A stretch of 64,000 bases of DNA from Bradymonas sediminis (GCF_003258315.1 NZ_CP030032.1:3474501-3538500), one strand, 5' to 3'; numbered from the stretch's first letter, positions 35,886 to 45,670 are shown. Notes: generated by a model not told the origin, from the sequence alone. Program-made: numbers and translations.

Positions 35886-38030
35886 TCACTCGATGCCTGC
35901 GTTGAGCTGGTAGCCGGTGACGGTCTGGCGACTCTCGCTGACCACGTCCACGAAGGTCATTCGCCCCTGCGGATGACGCTGGCTGATATAGACGCGCCCC
36001 GCCTCGCGGATGAGCCCGAGCCCTTCGGGCACGCTCGGCACGCGGAAGCTGTCGGTGCGGAAGCTGCGCAGATTGACCGTGAGCACGTCGCGATACTCGC
36101 TATCGGAGTCCTGGGCGCTCAGCGGGGCTTTGAAGATCATGAAGATCTTGGCGTCCTCGGCGGCGTCGCCGTTCGCGTCGAGCTCGGGGGTCGAGAGCAC
36201 CGCCTGACCCGGCTCCTTCTTGCTCAGGACAAGGCGCGTCGCGCTGGAGGCCACGTCCACCACCGACACCCCCCAGCTATGCTCGATATACTCGGGGTCG
36301 GCCGGCGAAGCGTTCGGCGGCACCGGGCCGTCGAGCTTGGAATGGAACACCAGCAGGGTGTTGCCCGATTTGTCAGACAACGCCCCGCGCACGCCCTTCT
36401 CGAAGGCCAGGGCGCGCTGGGCGTCCTCGCCCGAATCCGCGCTCAGGTCATAGAGCACCGCGCGCTTCTCCTGGTTAAGGGTGGAGTAGAGCAAGGCGGT
36501 GTCGCCGGAGGCCGAGACCACCGCGGCGCCCATGCCATCGACGACCAGGTCAACCACCGAGAAGCCGTCGATGCCGGTGGGGAAGTCAGCGCCATCATCG
36601 GAGCTTCCCGCGTCGCTATTGGCCGAGGCGTCGCCCTCAAAGACGTCGCCGCTGCCGCTTGAGACGTCGCCCTGCCAACCTGCGTCGGGGTCTTCACCCG
36701 GGCCACCATCGGCTTCAATGATGTCGGGGTCGTAGACATCCTGATAGCCCGAGTCGACGGGGTAGCTGACGTCCGGGTCGTAGACATCTTCATAACCGGA
36801 GTCATCGGGGTAGCCGACATCGCCAGCGTCCCAATCCCCACCGATATCGTCGGGGAAACCAATATCATATTCCACATCAGGTCCGCCGACGTCATAGCCC
36901 ACGTCCGGCACGCCGCCGTCATAGCCAATATCTTGGCTAAACCCGAGCACGACCGGCTCGACGACCACGTTAAGCGCCGCCGCCGCGTCGCGGAATCCAT
37001 CGGGGACGCTCGCGCGCACGGCCTTGCCGGCGTTGCGCAGCATGATCAGCACTTCGAGCTCATCGCCCTCGATCAGGTCGATATCGGTCGGAATCTCGGG
37101 CAGCGCCATAAAATGCAGCGTGTCGGCGTCGATATCCATCAACACCACGCCGCTAAAGGTCGCGCTGCGCGTGATGGCCCATTTGCCGTCACGGGTCATC
37201 AGGACCTCGAGGTCCTCGGGCTGGGTCGAGCTAAATTGCTCCGGCACCACCTGCATCGGCAAGGCGATGGAGTCCCCGTCGACCTGGGCCAATTCGATGA
37301 CACTTAAGCCGTCGTCGGTGAGGATGAGCGCGCGGGTTCCGGCGTCATCAAAGGCCACCGAGCGCACATGGAAGCCGACCGAGATCTGGAAGGATTTGCC
37401 GTTTCGCACCACGCTCACCGACGACAAATCGCCGGCCGCGTCGCCCGCCTCGGCGCTGGCCGGGTCGTACCAGACCACCGCGCTCTCGCCGGTGGGCTCC
37501 ATCGCGATCCGATTGGCGTTGGCCATGACCTTGACGGTGTGAACCGACTCGGGGCTCACCGCCGCGTCGCCGGTCTCCAAAATGCTGACCGAGTTCGACC
37601 CCTCGTTGAGCACCATCACCCGGGCGTCGTCGCTCGGCTCGGCGCGCTCGGCGTCGGGCCCCACGATACCGGTCGGGCGAAAGCCCACCTGGCGCGTGGT
37701 GATCGACAGGTTTCGGCTGTCGATCACCGCCACCGAGTTCAGCGTCTCGTTGGCCACATAGACCTGCTCGCCGACCACCGCGGGCGCCGAGAACTCGAAG
37801 TCCTCCTCTTGCTCGGGCACGAAATCGTCGTCCGCGCCGGTCCCGGCGTCCCAGGAGCCCTGCTCATCGCCGGAGCCCCAGTCGTTATTCTGAGCGCCGC
37901 CGCCGCCGGTATTCGGGGTCTCCGATGCAAAATCGCCCGCGCTATCCGACGAGCAGGCCCCGGCGCCCACCAGCGCGGCGAGCGCGAGGACGGTGCCTAA
38001 TTTCGAGAATTTTCGCCTATATTTCGTCAT
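35886..38030 (-). CDS. Beta-propeller lipoprotein, paralogue B, with Gly/Tyr/Asp-rich insert
   Basis: About 714 residues from the ATG at 38028-38030, which has a good AGGAAAT Shine-Dalgarno; the frame continues upstream but without a signal. Lipobox ending VGAGAC. The propeller body contains YVANETLNSVAVIDSRNL and TFVDVVSESRQTVTG-like blades and ends in GYQLNAGIE. Between about residues 390 and 480 lies a low-complexity insert of Asp, Gly, Tyr and Pro (GYDVGGPDVEYD and similar), absent from the other two paralogues. Such inserts often protrude from the surface. Same strand as its two paralogues, likely one gene family expanded in place. Confidence 0.83.
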   Translation of the reverse strand: MTKYRRKFSKLGTVLALAALVGAGACSSDSAGDFASETPNTGGGGAQNNDWGSGDEQGSWDAGTGADDDFVPEQEEDFEFSAPAVVGEQVYVANETLNSVAVIDSRNLSITTRQVGFRPTGIVGPDAERAEPSDDARVMVLNEGSNSVSILETGDAAVSPESVHTVKVMANANRIAMEPTGESAVVWYDPASAEAGDAAGDLSSVSVVRNGKSFQISVGFHVRSVAFDDAGTRALILTDDGLSVIELAQVDGDSIALPMQVVPEQFSSTQPEDLEVLMTRDGKWAITRSATFSGVVLMDIDADTLHFMALPEIPTDIDLIEGDELEVLIMLRNAGKAVRASVPDGFRDAAAALNVVVEPVVLGFSQDIGYDGGVPDVGYDVGGPDVEYDIGFPDDIGGDWDAGDVGYPDDSGYEDVYDPDVSYPVDSGYQDVYDPDIIEADGGPGEDPDAGWQGDVSSGSGDVFEGDASANSDAGSSDDGADFPTGIDGFSVVDLVVDGMGAAVVSASGDTALLYSTLNQEKRAVLYDLSADSGEDAQRALAFEKGVRGALSDKSGNTLLVFHSKLDGPVPPNASPADPEYIEHSWGVSVVDVASSATRLVLSKKEPGQAVLSTPELDANGDAAEDAKIFMIFKAPLSAQDSDSEYRDVLTVNLRSFRTDSFRVPSVPEGLGLIREAGRVYISQRHPQGRMTFVDVVSESRQTVTGYQLNAGIE

Positions 38031-38128
38031 ATTTCCTATCCTGGAGACATCCGCTCGGGCGTCTCTCACAAGAGGCGTTTTATTTGATAAATTTGCGTCC
38101 AATTGATTCGTCCTGCGCAATTTTGAAC

Positions 38129-39853
38129 TCATTTAATCCCCGCGTTTAGCTCGTAGCCGCTGACCGTGCGCTGGGCGCCCGTGTCCACATCGAAGAAGGT
38201 GATGCGCCCCTCGGAGGCGGTCTGGCTGACGAAGATTTTTCCGGCCACCAGACCCATCTGCTGGGGATGGCGGGCGAGCTTGAAGAAGTCGGTGCGGTAA
38301 TTGCTCAGGTTGATGCGGGTGACGCCGCGGTGCGCCGCCGTGTCGGATTGCTGCATCACGTAGACAAAGGAGGTGTCCTCGGCGTCCTGGGTGAGCACCA
38401 GGTCGGCCGGCTCGCCTTCGAGCAGCACCGGGCGGCGGTAGCCGGTCGCCATATCGAGCAGCGTAAGCCCATGATTATATTGGAAAAACGTCAACGGATC
38501 GGCGTCCGCCGGCGGCTGGCCGTCGCGTTTTTTATGCACCACCACCGCAGTGGCCGCGTCGGGCGAAATGGCCACGCTTCGGATGCGATTTCGCAGCTCA
38601 AAGCTACGCAGGTTGCTGGTGGCGAGGTCGAGGATGCCGAGGGTCGGCAGGTCAACCAGCGTCGAGTAGAGCAGCGCCTGGTCGCCCGTCGGGGTCAGCA
38701 GCGCGAGGCCCGCGCTGATCTCTGCGACCGGCAGAATCAGCGGCGCCGCCGGGCTGTCCTCGGGCGCGCTGAGGCTCGCGTTCACGTCGATCAGCGCGAC
38801 CTCCCCGCTCGCCCGCAGCGTCGCGATCAACGCCGGCGAGCCGTCTTCGCGGGTATAGAGGTCGATGTCGGTCGGGATCGCCGACAGCTCGACGAATCGC
38901 AGTGACGCCTCGGAGGCGTCGGTGGGCGGGCGATACAGCGCCACGCCGCTAAAATCACTGCTGCGCGCCACGAGATATTCGCCGGCCGGGTCCACCTCGA
39001 TTTCGAAGTCGGTGGGCGCAAAGAGCGAGCCGGACAGCTCCAGGGGCAGCGGCGCGACGAAGGTGTCGCCGTCGATTTCATTCAGATAGATGCGGTTGAT
39101 GCCCTCACGCCCGACCATAAATGCCTGGTCCGAGTCCTCGGTGAACTCGATATCGCGCACCGAGCGGGTCACCGACAGGTCGAAGACCTGGTCGTCGGCG
39201 CGGGTGTCGCCCAGGCGAATCAGGGCTGCAGCCTGCAACGAGGCCACGCCGCTGTCGGCGCGCAGCGGTTTTTCCGGGTCGATATAGGCCAGAAGATGGC
39301 GCCCGTCGGGGCTCAGCGACAGCGCGTTGACCTCGCGCGGCACGCGCAACAGGTTGACCTGGTCGACCGGGTCCTGGGCGCCCTCGTCGGCGCGAATAAT
39401 CGCCACGGTCGCGTCGCCCTCGCACAGCACGTAGGCGACGTCTCCGGCGCCCTCGACCGAGGCCGCGCGCACCACCGTGGGCTCGCGGCCCACCGGCATC
39501 GGCCGGATGCTATAATCTCGCCCGTCGATCAGCGCGACGGTGTTACTCTCCGGCGAGCTATTCGGCACGAAGACATAGGCCGCGGTCGTGGCGACCTCGC
39601 GCACCAAAAACTCCTCTTCCTCCGGAATGAACTCGTCATCCGGCTCGCCCATCGGCGGCTCGTAGCCCGAGTCATAATCGCCGTCGTTGCGATTATTCTC
39701 CTCGGGATAGGGATTATAGGAGTCCTCCATCGACGGCGCGCTATCATCGTCGCCGCACCCCGTCGCAAAGGCGCTGCCCAGGCAGAGGCTGAGCAACAGA
39801 AATACAAGTCCTGCGCGAGTTCTCATTGGTTTGATGCCCAAATTTGAGGTCAT
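38129..39853 (-). CDS. Beta-propeller lipoprotein, paralogue C
   Basis: About 574 residues. The start is uncertain between ATG 39853 and ATG 39826, both just before a lipoprotein signal with lipobox ending FATGC; the longer frame to 40054 lacks similarity. The body has propeller blades such as YVFVPNSSPESNTVALIDG and RITFFDVDTGAQRTVSG, and the end GYELNAGIK matches paralogue B almost exactly. A short Asn/Asp/Tyr-rich linker follows the signal. Envelope protein of unknown function, first of the three-paralogue cluster in transcription order. Confidence 0.82.
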   Translation of the reverse strand: MTSNLGIKPMRTRAGLVFLLLSLCLGSAFATGCGDDDSAPSMEDSYNPYPEENNRNDGDYDSGYEPPMGEPDDEFIPEEEEFLVREVATTAAYVFVPNSSPESNTVALIDGRDYSIRPMPVGREPTVVRAASVEGAGDVAYVLCEGDATVAIIRADEGAQDPVDQVNLLRVPREVNALSLSPDGRHLLAYIDPEKPLRADSGVASLQAAALIRLGDTRADDQVFDLSVTRSVRDIEFTEDSDQAFMVGREGINRIYLNEIDGDTFVAPLPLELSGSLFAPTDFEIEVDPAGEYLVARSSDFSGVALYRPPTDASEASLRFVELSAIPTDIDLYTREDGSPALIATLRASGEVALIDVNASLSAPEDSPAAPLILPVAEISAGLALLTPTGDQALLYSTLVDLPTLGILDLATSNLRSFELRNRIRSVAISPDAATAVVVHKKRDGQPPADADPLTFFQYNHGLTLLDMATGYRRPVLLEGEPADLVLTQDAEDTSFVYVMQQSDTAAHRGVTRINLSNYRTDFFKLARHPQQMGLVAGKIFVSQTASEGRITFFDVDTGAQRTVSGYELNAGIK

Positions 39854-40524
39854 AATATATATCAATCGAGTCAAAGGCGTTGATGAATGGGACGGCTCGG
39901 CGTCCCTCGGCACACATAACAAGCAATCATTGTGCCAAACAGGGGAAACCCCCAAAAATCCAGCCAAAATGGCACCAACGCGGGTTATGGAATAATCCAA
40001 AGCGACGGGACGCTCACACCCCGGCCCAAACCATGACATCGTTGTCACTGCCAAGGGCGAGGTGCGGCGTCATTGTCGCGGTGTCCACGCCTGGTCGCCG
40101 GGCCGACGTTTATTGGCAATTTGCGGCGAAAAACCCAAATAACTGAACGCCCTTTTAGGATTGAGCTGAGTTTGAGGTGTTCTAGAACCCTCGCGACGAG
40201 GGTCGAGCTGAGTTTGGGGTGTTCTAGAACCCTCGCGACGAGGGTCGAGCTGAGCTAGAAGTGTTCTAGAACCCTTTGGCGAGGGGTCGAGGCGAGCTGG
40301 AAGTGCTCTAGAACACTTTGGCGAGGGGTCGAGGCGAGCTGGAGGTGCTCTAGAACACCTGTCGGGGGGGCACCCCCTCTGGAATGCCTTCTGAGCGGCA
40401 TTTTCGCCGCACCGCCCGGCTTGAGCGCCCGCCGCGAGGTTGCCCGCTCGCCAGCCATTGGATATGCACGGGCTGCGCAGGCACGGCCGCTACGAGGTTC
40501 GCACCGCACACAAACGGAGACACC
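39854..40524. other. Long intergenic region with tandem repeats
   Basis: 671 bp between divergent genes. Its centre holds five 42-bp repeats (listed separately). The left part (39854-40158) shows no convincing gene. The right end has a GGAG Shine-Dalgarno for the ATG at 40525. Reading frames across the repeats exist but have no start signal or family similarity. Confidence 0.7.
40159..40368. repeat. Five 42-bp tandem repeats with TCTAGA palindrome and hairpin
   Basis: Units begin at 40159, 40201, 40243, 40285 and 40327; TCTAGA recurs at 40181, 40223, 40265, 40307 and 40349, each 42 bp apart. Every unit contains the palindrome GTTCTAGAAC or the close variant GCTCTAGAAC. Units 1-2 add the hairpin CCCTCGCGACGAGGG, while units 3-5 have diverged to TTTGGCGAGGGG. 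The gradient of similarity suggests stepwise duplication. Not a CRISPR array, since there are no unique spacers. Confidence 0.93.
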
Positions 40525-41706
40525 ATGGGTCGCGTTGAATTCGAAATCATCGAGGGGATCAAAGAGATCGACGCGGCCGCCTGGGACCAGCTCGTCGGCG
40601 CGGACAGCCCGTTTTTGGAGTACGGATTCCTGCGCGCCCTCGAAGACAGCGGCTGCGTGGGCTCAGACAGCGGGTGGCACCCGCAATTTCTCGTCGCCCG
40701 CGATAGCGACGCCCCCGACCGACTCGTCGGCGCGATGCCGCTGTATCTGAAATTGCACTCCATGGGCGAATTTGTCTTCGACTGGAGCTGGGCCGACGCC
40801 GCCCAGCGCGCCGGCATCCGCTATTATCCCAAGGCGGTGGTCGCGGTGCCGATGACCCCAATCCAGGGCCGGCGCATCCTCGTCGACGCCGCCCTTGCCC
40901 CCGACGACGCCCTGGCCATCAAAAAGACGCTGGTCGAGACGGCCATCGACTTCGCCCAGAAGGTCGGGCTCTCGTCGGTGCACTTTAATTTCATCATGCC
41001 CGACGAGGTCGCGATCTTCGAAGCGCTCGACCTGCCGATTCGCGTCGGGATGCAATTTCATTGGCATAATCATAATGGTGCCGAAGACGCTCAAAAATAT
41101 AGCGATTTCGATGCCTTCCTGGGTCGATTTCGCTCCAAAAAACGCGCCAACATCCGGCGCGAGCGCCGCAAACTCACAAACGCCGGGGTGCGCACGCGCG
41201 TCGTCGCGGGCGCCGCGGTAACCCCGGCCCACCTCGACCGGGTTTTTGACTATTACCGCGACACCATCGACAAGCTGGAATGGGGCCGCCAATATTTGAA
41301 CCGCGAATTTTTCCAACACCTGGGCGAGCAACTCCCGCAGCGCCTGCACCTGGTGATGGCCGAGCAGGATGGCGAAGAATTTGGCGGGGCGTTTAACCTC
41401 TATAAAAATGCGGGCCTCTATGGGCGCTATTGGGGCTGCACCAAAGAGGTCGAATTCGCCCATTTCGAGACCTGTCTCTATCGGCCCCTGGACTGGTGTA
41501 TCGAACACGGCGTTGAGGTATTTCAGCCCGGCGCTCAGGGCCCGCATAAATACGACCGCGGGTTTGACCCGACCCCGACCTATAGCGCCCATTGGATTCG
41601 TGACCCGCGCCTGGCCGACGCGGTCGGCCAATTCATCGCCCACGAGCGCGCCGAGATGCGCGCGCATATAAAAGAGCTGCGCCAAGACTCCCCAATTAAT
41701 CGTTAA
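40525..41706 (+). CDS. FemAB/GNAT-like acyltransferase (PF04339-type)
   Basis: 393 residues from the ATG at 40525, chosen for its GGAGACACC Shine-Dalgarno and because upstream codons run through the repeat region. The protein matches the DUF482/PF04339 family, annotated as GNAT-like or peptidoglycan-biosynthesis-related: N-terminal block FLEYGFLRALEDSG, a central SKKRANIRRERRKL stretch and C-terminal GRYWGCT...HFETCLYRP...FQPGAQGPHK. These proteins have two GNAT domains, as in FemX-type aminoacyl transferases. The acyl or amino-acid donor is unknown. Cytoplasmic. Confidence 0.88.
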   Translation: MGRVEFEIIEGIKEIDAAAWDQLVGADSPFLEYGFLRALEDSGCVGSDSGWHPQFLVARDSDAPDRLVGAMPLYLKLHSMGEFVFDWSWADAAQRAGIRYYPKAVVAVPMTPIQGRRILVDAALAPDDALAIKKTLVETAIDFAQKVGLSSVHFNFIMPDEVAIFEALDLPIRVGMQFHWHNHNGAEDAQKYSDFDAFLGRFRSKKRANIRRERRKLTNAGVRTRVVAGAAVTPAHLDRVFDYYRDTIDKLEWGRQYLNREFFQHLGEQLPQRLHLVMAEQDGEEFGGAFNLYKNAGLYGRYWGCTKEVEFAHFETCLYRPLDWCIEHGVEVFQPGAQGPHKYDRGFDPTPTYSAHWIRDPRLADAVGQFIAHERAEMRAHIKELRQDSPINR

Positions 41707-41740
41707 ATTTCAGCCTATTACCAACGGTATCAGCGCAATA

Positions 41741-43837
41741 ATGACCTCGACGACCGCTCCGCCCCGCCCGGGACCCACCGCCGCCGCCCAACCCGCCGCC
41801 CTTGAGCTCGGCGAGTCGCATTTTGCCGATTTCGTGACCCGTTGGCGCGCGGCGATGGCCGCCGAGGACGCCGACCGCCCCAACACCGCCGCCCACTACG
41901 CCGCCCTGCTCGACGCGATCTCGCTGCGCCAGGCGCGCGAAGTCGGCGTCTGCATCGACGATTGGCTCGCCCCAGACACCTACGACAGCGCGCATCTTGC
42001 CCACGCACACGCCCTGCTAAAAGAGGTCGACGCCGCGGGACTCGGCGCGCTGTGGGCCGAGCCGCACACCCTGGGCTGGTTCCACCAGCATTTCGGCCTG
42101 AGCGAGCGCAACGCGAGCAACCGCGCGCACACGCGCGACGAGAAAAAGCACCGCACCCAGACCACCACCACGCGCCTGTATACCCCGCGCTGGGTCGCCG
42201 ACTTTCTGGCCGAATCCTGCCTCGACGCGGTCGACCCGGGGCGCGCAACGGTCTGCGACCCGGCGGTCGGCGGCGGCCAAATGCTGCTGGCCGCGCTCGA
42301 CGCGCTGGTCGCCCGCGGCCTGGACCCCGCGCAGGCCCTCGGCCGGCTGCACGGCGTCGACCTGGACCCCATGGCCGTCGAGATCAGCTTTCGCAGCCTG
42401 GCCCTGCACGCCGCCCGGCGCCTGGGCCGGCGCGACCGGGGCGCCGAAGCCGAGCTTCGCGCCCACCTCCACGTGGGCGACGGGCTCTTCGACGACGCCC
42501 TCTTCGAAGGCATCGTAACCGCCGGCAGTCCGCCCTTTGACGTCGTCCTGGCGAACCCGCCGTATATGGGCTCTCGCTCGATGCCCGTCGCGCTCAAAGA
42601 CAGAATTTCCAACGAATTCAAAACCTTCCACGCCGACCTCTACACCGCGTTTATCCGGCGCTGCCACGATTTAGCTCGCCAAAGCATCGGCGTCCTCGCC
42701 CAGCAAACGGTCTGGTATCTAAGCCGCTATAAGCGCGCGCGCGCGTGGCTCCTGGACGAAGCCGACCTGGTCGAGTTTATGCATCTGGGCGCCGGCGCCT
42801 TTGACAATCTGAGCGGCGAGAAGGCGAATGTGGTGGCGTTCGTCCAGCAGAAGCGCGCGGCCCGACCGACGCCCTGCACCACGCGCTTTATCGACCTGCG
42901 CGCGCCCAAGAGCGCCGCGGCAAAGCTGCGGGCATTCGAGGGCATTGCGTGCGCCGAGGATGGAGCCGCTTTACAAAACGGGGCGCCCGTCTACCGCGAA
43001 TCGACCGCCGCCTTCGACGCCCTCCCCGGCCGCGTCCTGGCCTTCTGGCTCCCCCAGGCGCTTCGCCAACACTTTGAAGACACCCGCCGCCTGGGCGACA
43101 TCGCCGATATCCCCGGCTCCCAAAATAAGACCGGCCGAAATCGCGAATTTATTAAGAAATGGAGCGAGGTCCCCGCCAAAAACCTGCGCGCAGCCCCCGA
43201 GATTATCGCCGACGCGGGCGCGCCCGATGGGCGCTGGGTGTTTTATAGTAAGGGCGGCCCCTTCGCGCCCTGGTGGGGCAATTGGCAACACGTCATCGAC
43301 TGGTCCGAGGCGGCGCGCCAATTCTACGCCGCGAATAAGACCTCGAATCTGCTCGACGAACAGTGGTGGTTTCGGGAGGGCATTTGCTATACCGACTTCG
43401 GCGGACGCCGCTTCAACGCGCGCTGGATGCCGCCGGGGTGCCTCTTCGACATGACCGGCCCGGCGATCTTCGCGCATAACCCGGCGCCCGACCACCTCTT
43501 CGCCCTGCTCGCCATCCTCAACTCAACGCCGGTGCGCGCGCTCTTAAACGCGATGAACCCGAGCCTACACTATCAGGTGCGCGACCTGCGCAATCTGCCC
43601 ATCCCCGAGTTTTCTAAAGACGTCGAGTCGGCGCTCGCCGGCCGCGCGCGCGCGCTCGTCGAAGGCCTGCAACTCGGCGCCACCCAGGACCCAAAGAGCC
43701 CGCGCAGCGCCTGCAAAAACCCCAATAATTCCAAGAAGATCGCACAATTTCGGGCGCAGCGACCGGCCCTTGAGCGCGCGCTCGATAAGATGGTCTGTGA
43801 ACTCTATCAAGTCCCCGACCTGGGGAGCGTCGAGTGA
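41741..43837 (+). CDS. Short PglX-like N6-adenine DNA methyltransferase
   Basis: 698 residues. AdoMet motif I DPAVGGG (173-179), catalytic motif IV NPPY (272-275) and the preceding TRLYTPRWVADFL block define an N6-adenine methyltransferase. The segment after NPPY (EFKTFHADLYTAFIRR) and the C-terminal blocks WWFREGI, MPPGCLFDMTG and LNS...NPSLHYQVRDLRNLPIP resemble PglX, the BREX methyltransferase, or related Eco57I-type enzymes. PglX is normally about 1,200 residues, so this is a short form. No pglZ, brxC or restriction gene is beside it, so it looks solitary. It would methylate adenine in a specific site; the site is unknown. Confidence 0.88.
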   Translation: MTSTTAPPRPGPTAAAQPAALELGESHFADFVTRWRAAMAAEDADRPNTAAHYAALLDAISLRQAREVGVCIDDWLAPDTYDSAHLAHAHALLKEVDAAGLGALWAEPHTLGWFHQHFGLSERNASNRAHTRDEKKHRTQTTTTRLYTPRWVADFLAESCLDAVDPGRATVCDPAVGGGQMLLAALDALVARGLDPAQALGRLHGVDLDPMAVEISFRSLALHAARRLGRRDRGAEAELRAHLHVGDGLFDDALFEGIVTAGSPPFDVVLANPPYMGSRSMPVALKDRISNEFKTFHADLYTAFIRRCHDLARQSIGVLAQQTVWYLSRYKRARAWLLDEADLVEFMHLGAGAFDNLSGEKANVVAFVQQKRAARPTPCTTRFIDLRAPKSAAAKLRAFEGIACAEDGAALQNGAPVYRESTAAFDALPGRVLAFWLPQALRQHFEDTRRLGDIADIPGSQNKTGRNREFIKKWSEVPAKNLRAAPEIIADAGAPDGRWVFYSKGGPFAPWWGNWQHVIDWSEAARQFYAANKTSNLLDEQWWFREGICYTDFGGRRFNARWMPPGCLFDMTGPAIFAHNPAPDHLFALLAILNSTPVRALLNAMNPSLHYQVRDLRNLPIPEFSKDVESALAGRARALVEGLQLGATQDPKSPRSACKNPNNSKKIAQFRAQRPALERALDKMVCELYQVPDLGSVE

Positions 43838-43864
43838 CGCGAAGGGGGCCGGTCGGGGTGCGGC

Positions 43865-45442
43865 TCAGGTCAGGCGGTGCAGCTTGAACGCGAACTCCGG
43901 CTCGGGATACTCGACCCCGAAGAGGCGATCCAGGATCAGCCCGCCAAAGTCGTAATGCCCGGCCGGAATCTTATTATAATCCAGGTCGCTCAACGCCTCG
44001 ACCACCTCCTGGGTGGCCTTCAAGATCGCGTCCTCGTCAAAACTGGCGAGCGCGCGGGCGGCGTCCTTTTTCAGATAGCGGTTGAAGAAGACGTCAAAGA
44101 CCTGGTCAATCAACTTCTTCTCGCCCATCGTCTCGCGATACATGCGCGGCATTAGCTGTACAAAGTCGAGGTCGAAGCGCTCCTCGGTCCAACTAAAGAA
44201 GCTGTCCAGAAACGCCTCCAACCCGGTATCGCCCACCGCGCGCAGCACAAAATAGGCCGACTTGAGCTGGCGAATCATGAATTGCTTGACCGTCGAGGCC
44301 GACACATGCGCCTGCAATAGCTCGGTGGGCGACTGAACGCCGGCCGAAATCGGGCGCCAACGCCGCGGCGGCAGGTAGCGAAGGAAGATATCCTCGGCGC
44401 CGTCACGCTTGGAGACGCTTGCGAATTCGCGCCACGCTGCCAGCTCAGCCGGGTCGCGGGTGAACACGTGGCAGGTGATATGTAGGGTCTCGTGGAGCCA
44501 GGTCGTCGCCGCCAGAAGCTGCGCGTCGAGCTGGGCGTTGGGCGCCGGATTCTCCTCACTGCTCGCCCATGCGTGCGCGACGAGATCGTTATATTCACTC
44601 ATCTGAGCGCTGCGGATCTTGTTGCGCCGGCGCACGCCCATGCGCAGGATCATCTCCTCATAATAGAGGTTACGATCGTTATTGATGCGGGTGGCCCGGT
44701 CGGTCTGAAAGAGGCGCAAGAGGATGCGCGCCTGACTAAACGATGCCTCGTTGAACTTCTGCTCCACCAGGCCGAGCAGCTCCTGGGCGTGGGATTCAAA
44801 TTGCTCATTTTTGACGAAATACCCGAGCAGCAGGTCACGCGACAGCATGATCTCGGCGGCGGTCAACTGCATCTCGGTGGGAAGCCGGTCATTCTCGATG
44901 AGCAGCCCCAAAAAGATGCGCCCGGCGCGCAAGATATTCGGGTCGCTGAGGTCGGCCTTACCGACGGGTTCGGCAGTAATTTCGAGGTCGTCGACGGACA
45001 TATCCGCCGCAGGCAGGTTGCCCGAGTCACAGGAATCCATGACTTCAGCGGGCGAGGAGGAAGGGGCTTTTTTCGACGCGTCACTCGGCGCGTCTTCGTC
45101 GGCCTCGGGCGACGCATCGCGGGGCGTCTCTTTGAGGGCTTCGCCGCCGTCTTTCACCGCGAATAGCGGCGGGATGGGCCCGTCGCCCGAGAGGGTCTCC
45201 GAGATAAGCGGTGGGCTCTGCGAGTCGGCCAGCGGCCTCTTGTCGAGTTCGGCCCACGCCTCCGGCGCGAGCTGGCGCAATATCTCGGTGATGACCACCA
45301 GCAGCGGATCGTGCTCCGGACAGGCATCCATGCGCGCGCGCGCGCTCGGGCGCGTTTTGGCCAAAAGATAGTCGAGGTAGCTGCCCTCAAAATCCTGAAC
45401 CGGGGCATTCCCCTTCAATATTTGAAGAAACTTTTTGAGCAT
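43865..45442 (-). CDS. Uncharacterised protein with HExxH-like motif
   Basis: About 525 residues from the ATG at 45440-45442 (CAGGG upstream); the frame extends further but the added residues look random. After a helical N-terminus there is a Ser/Asp/Glu/Ala-rich disordered stretch, then a helical domain of about 350 residues. It includes WLHETLHITCHVF, which fits HExxH, the zinc-metallopeptidase signature, but a third ligand was not identified and such short motifs occur by chance. No signal peptide. Function unknown. It converges with the methyltransferase gene, 27 bp apart. Confidence 0.72.
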   Translation of the reverse strand: MLKKFLQILKGNAPVQDFEGSYLDYLLAKTRPSARARMDACPEHDPLLVVITEILRQLAPEAWAELDKRPLADSQSPPLISETLSGDGPIPPLFAVKDGGEALKETPRDASPEADEDAPSDASKKAPSSSPAEVMDSCDSGNLPAADMSVDDLEITAEPVGKADLSDPNILRAGRIFLGLLIENDRLPTEMQLTAAEIMLSRDLLLGYFVKNEQFESHAQELLGLVEQKFNEASFSQARILLRLFQTDRATRINNDRNLYYEEMILRMGVRRRNKIRSAQMSEYNDLVAHAWASSEENPAPNAQLDAQLLAATTWLHETLHITCHVFTRDPAELAAWREFASVSKRDGAEDIFLRYLPPRRWRPISAGVQSPTELLQAHVSASTVKQFMIRQLKSAYFVLRAVGDTGLEAFLDSFFSWTEERFDLDFVQLMPRMYRETMGEKKLIDQVFDVFFNRYLKKDAARALASFDEDAILKATQEVVEALSDLDYNKIPAGHYDFGGLILDRLFGVEYPEPEFAFKLHRLT

Positions 45443-45670
45443 AAACGCCCTGCCACAGCAAATTGAGGTTGGCAGACACCGCGCGACGTCAACCAAGACC
45501 ATCACTCGTGTTCCCCGACGGTGTCTCTGGACAATAAAGTCCGCAGAAACCTTCCACATCCACGCAAAGGGCGCAAGTTTAGTTCGTTGTTTCGCCCCAA
45601 AATACTGAACAAAAGACGGCCACTAGCAGCCTCGGGGCGCCTTTGCGACGCCTCCAGCGCCCGCGCCGGG

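Noticed and set aside
40073-40258. Small protein in the 42-bp repeat
   Set aside because: The frame is open only because 42 is a multiple of 3; no Shine-Dalgarno and no family similarity.
40140-40370. CRISPR array at the 42-bp repeats
   Set aside because: Units abut directly with no unique spacers, and no cas gene is nearby.
43900-45442. Zinc metalloprotease call for the HETLH protein
   Set aside because: Motif is short and a third ligand was not found, so only reported as an observation.
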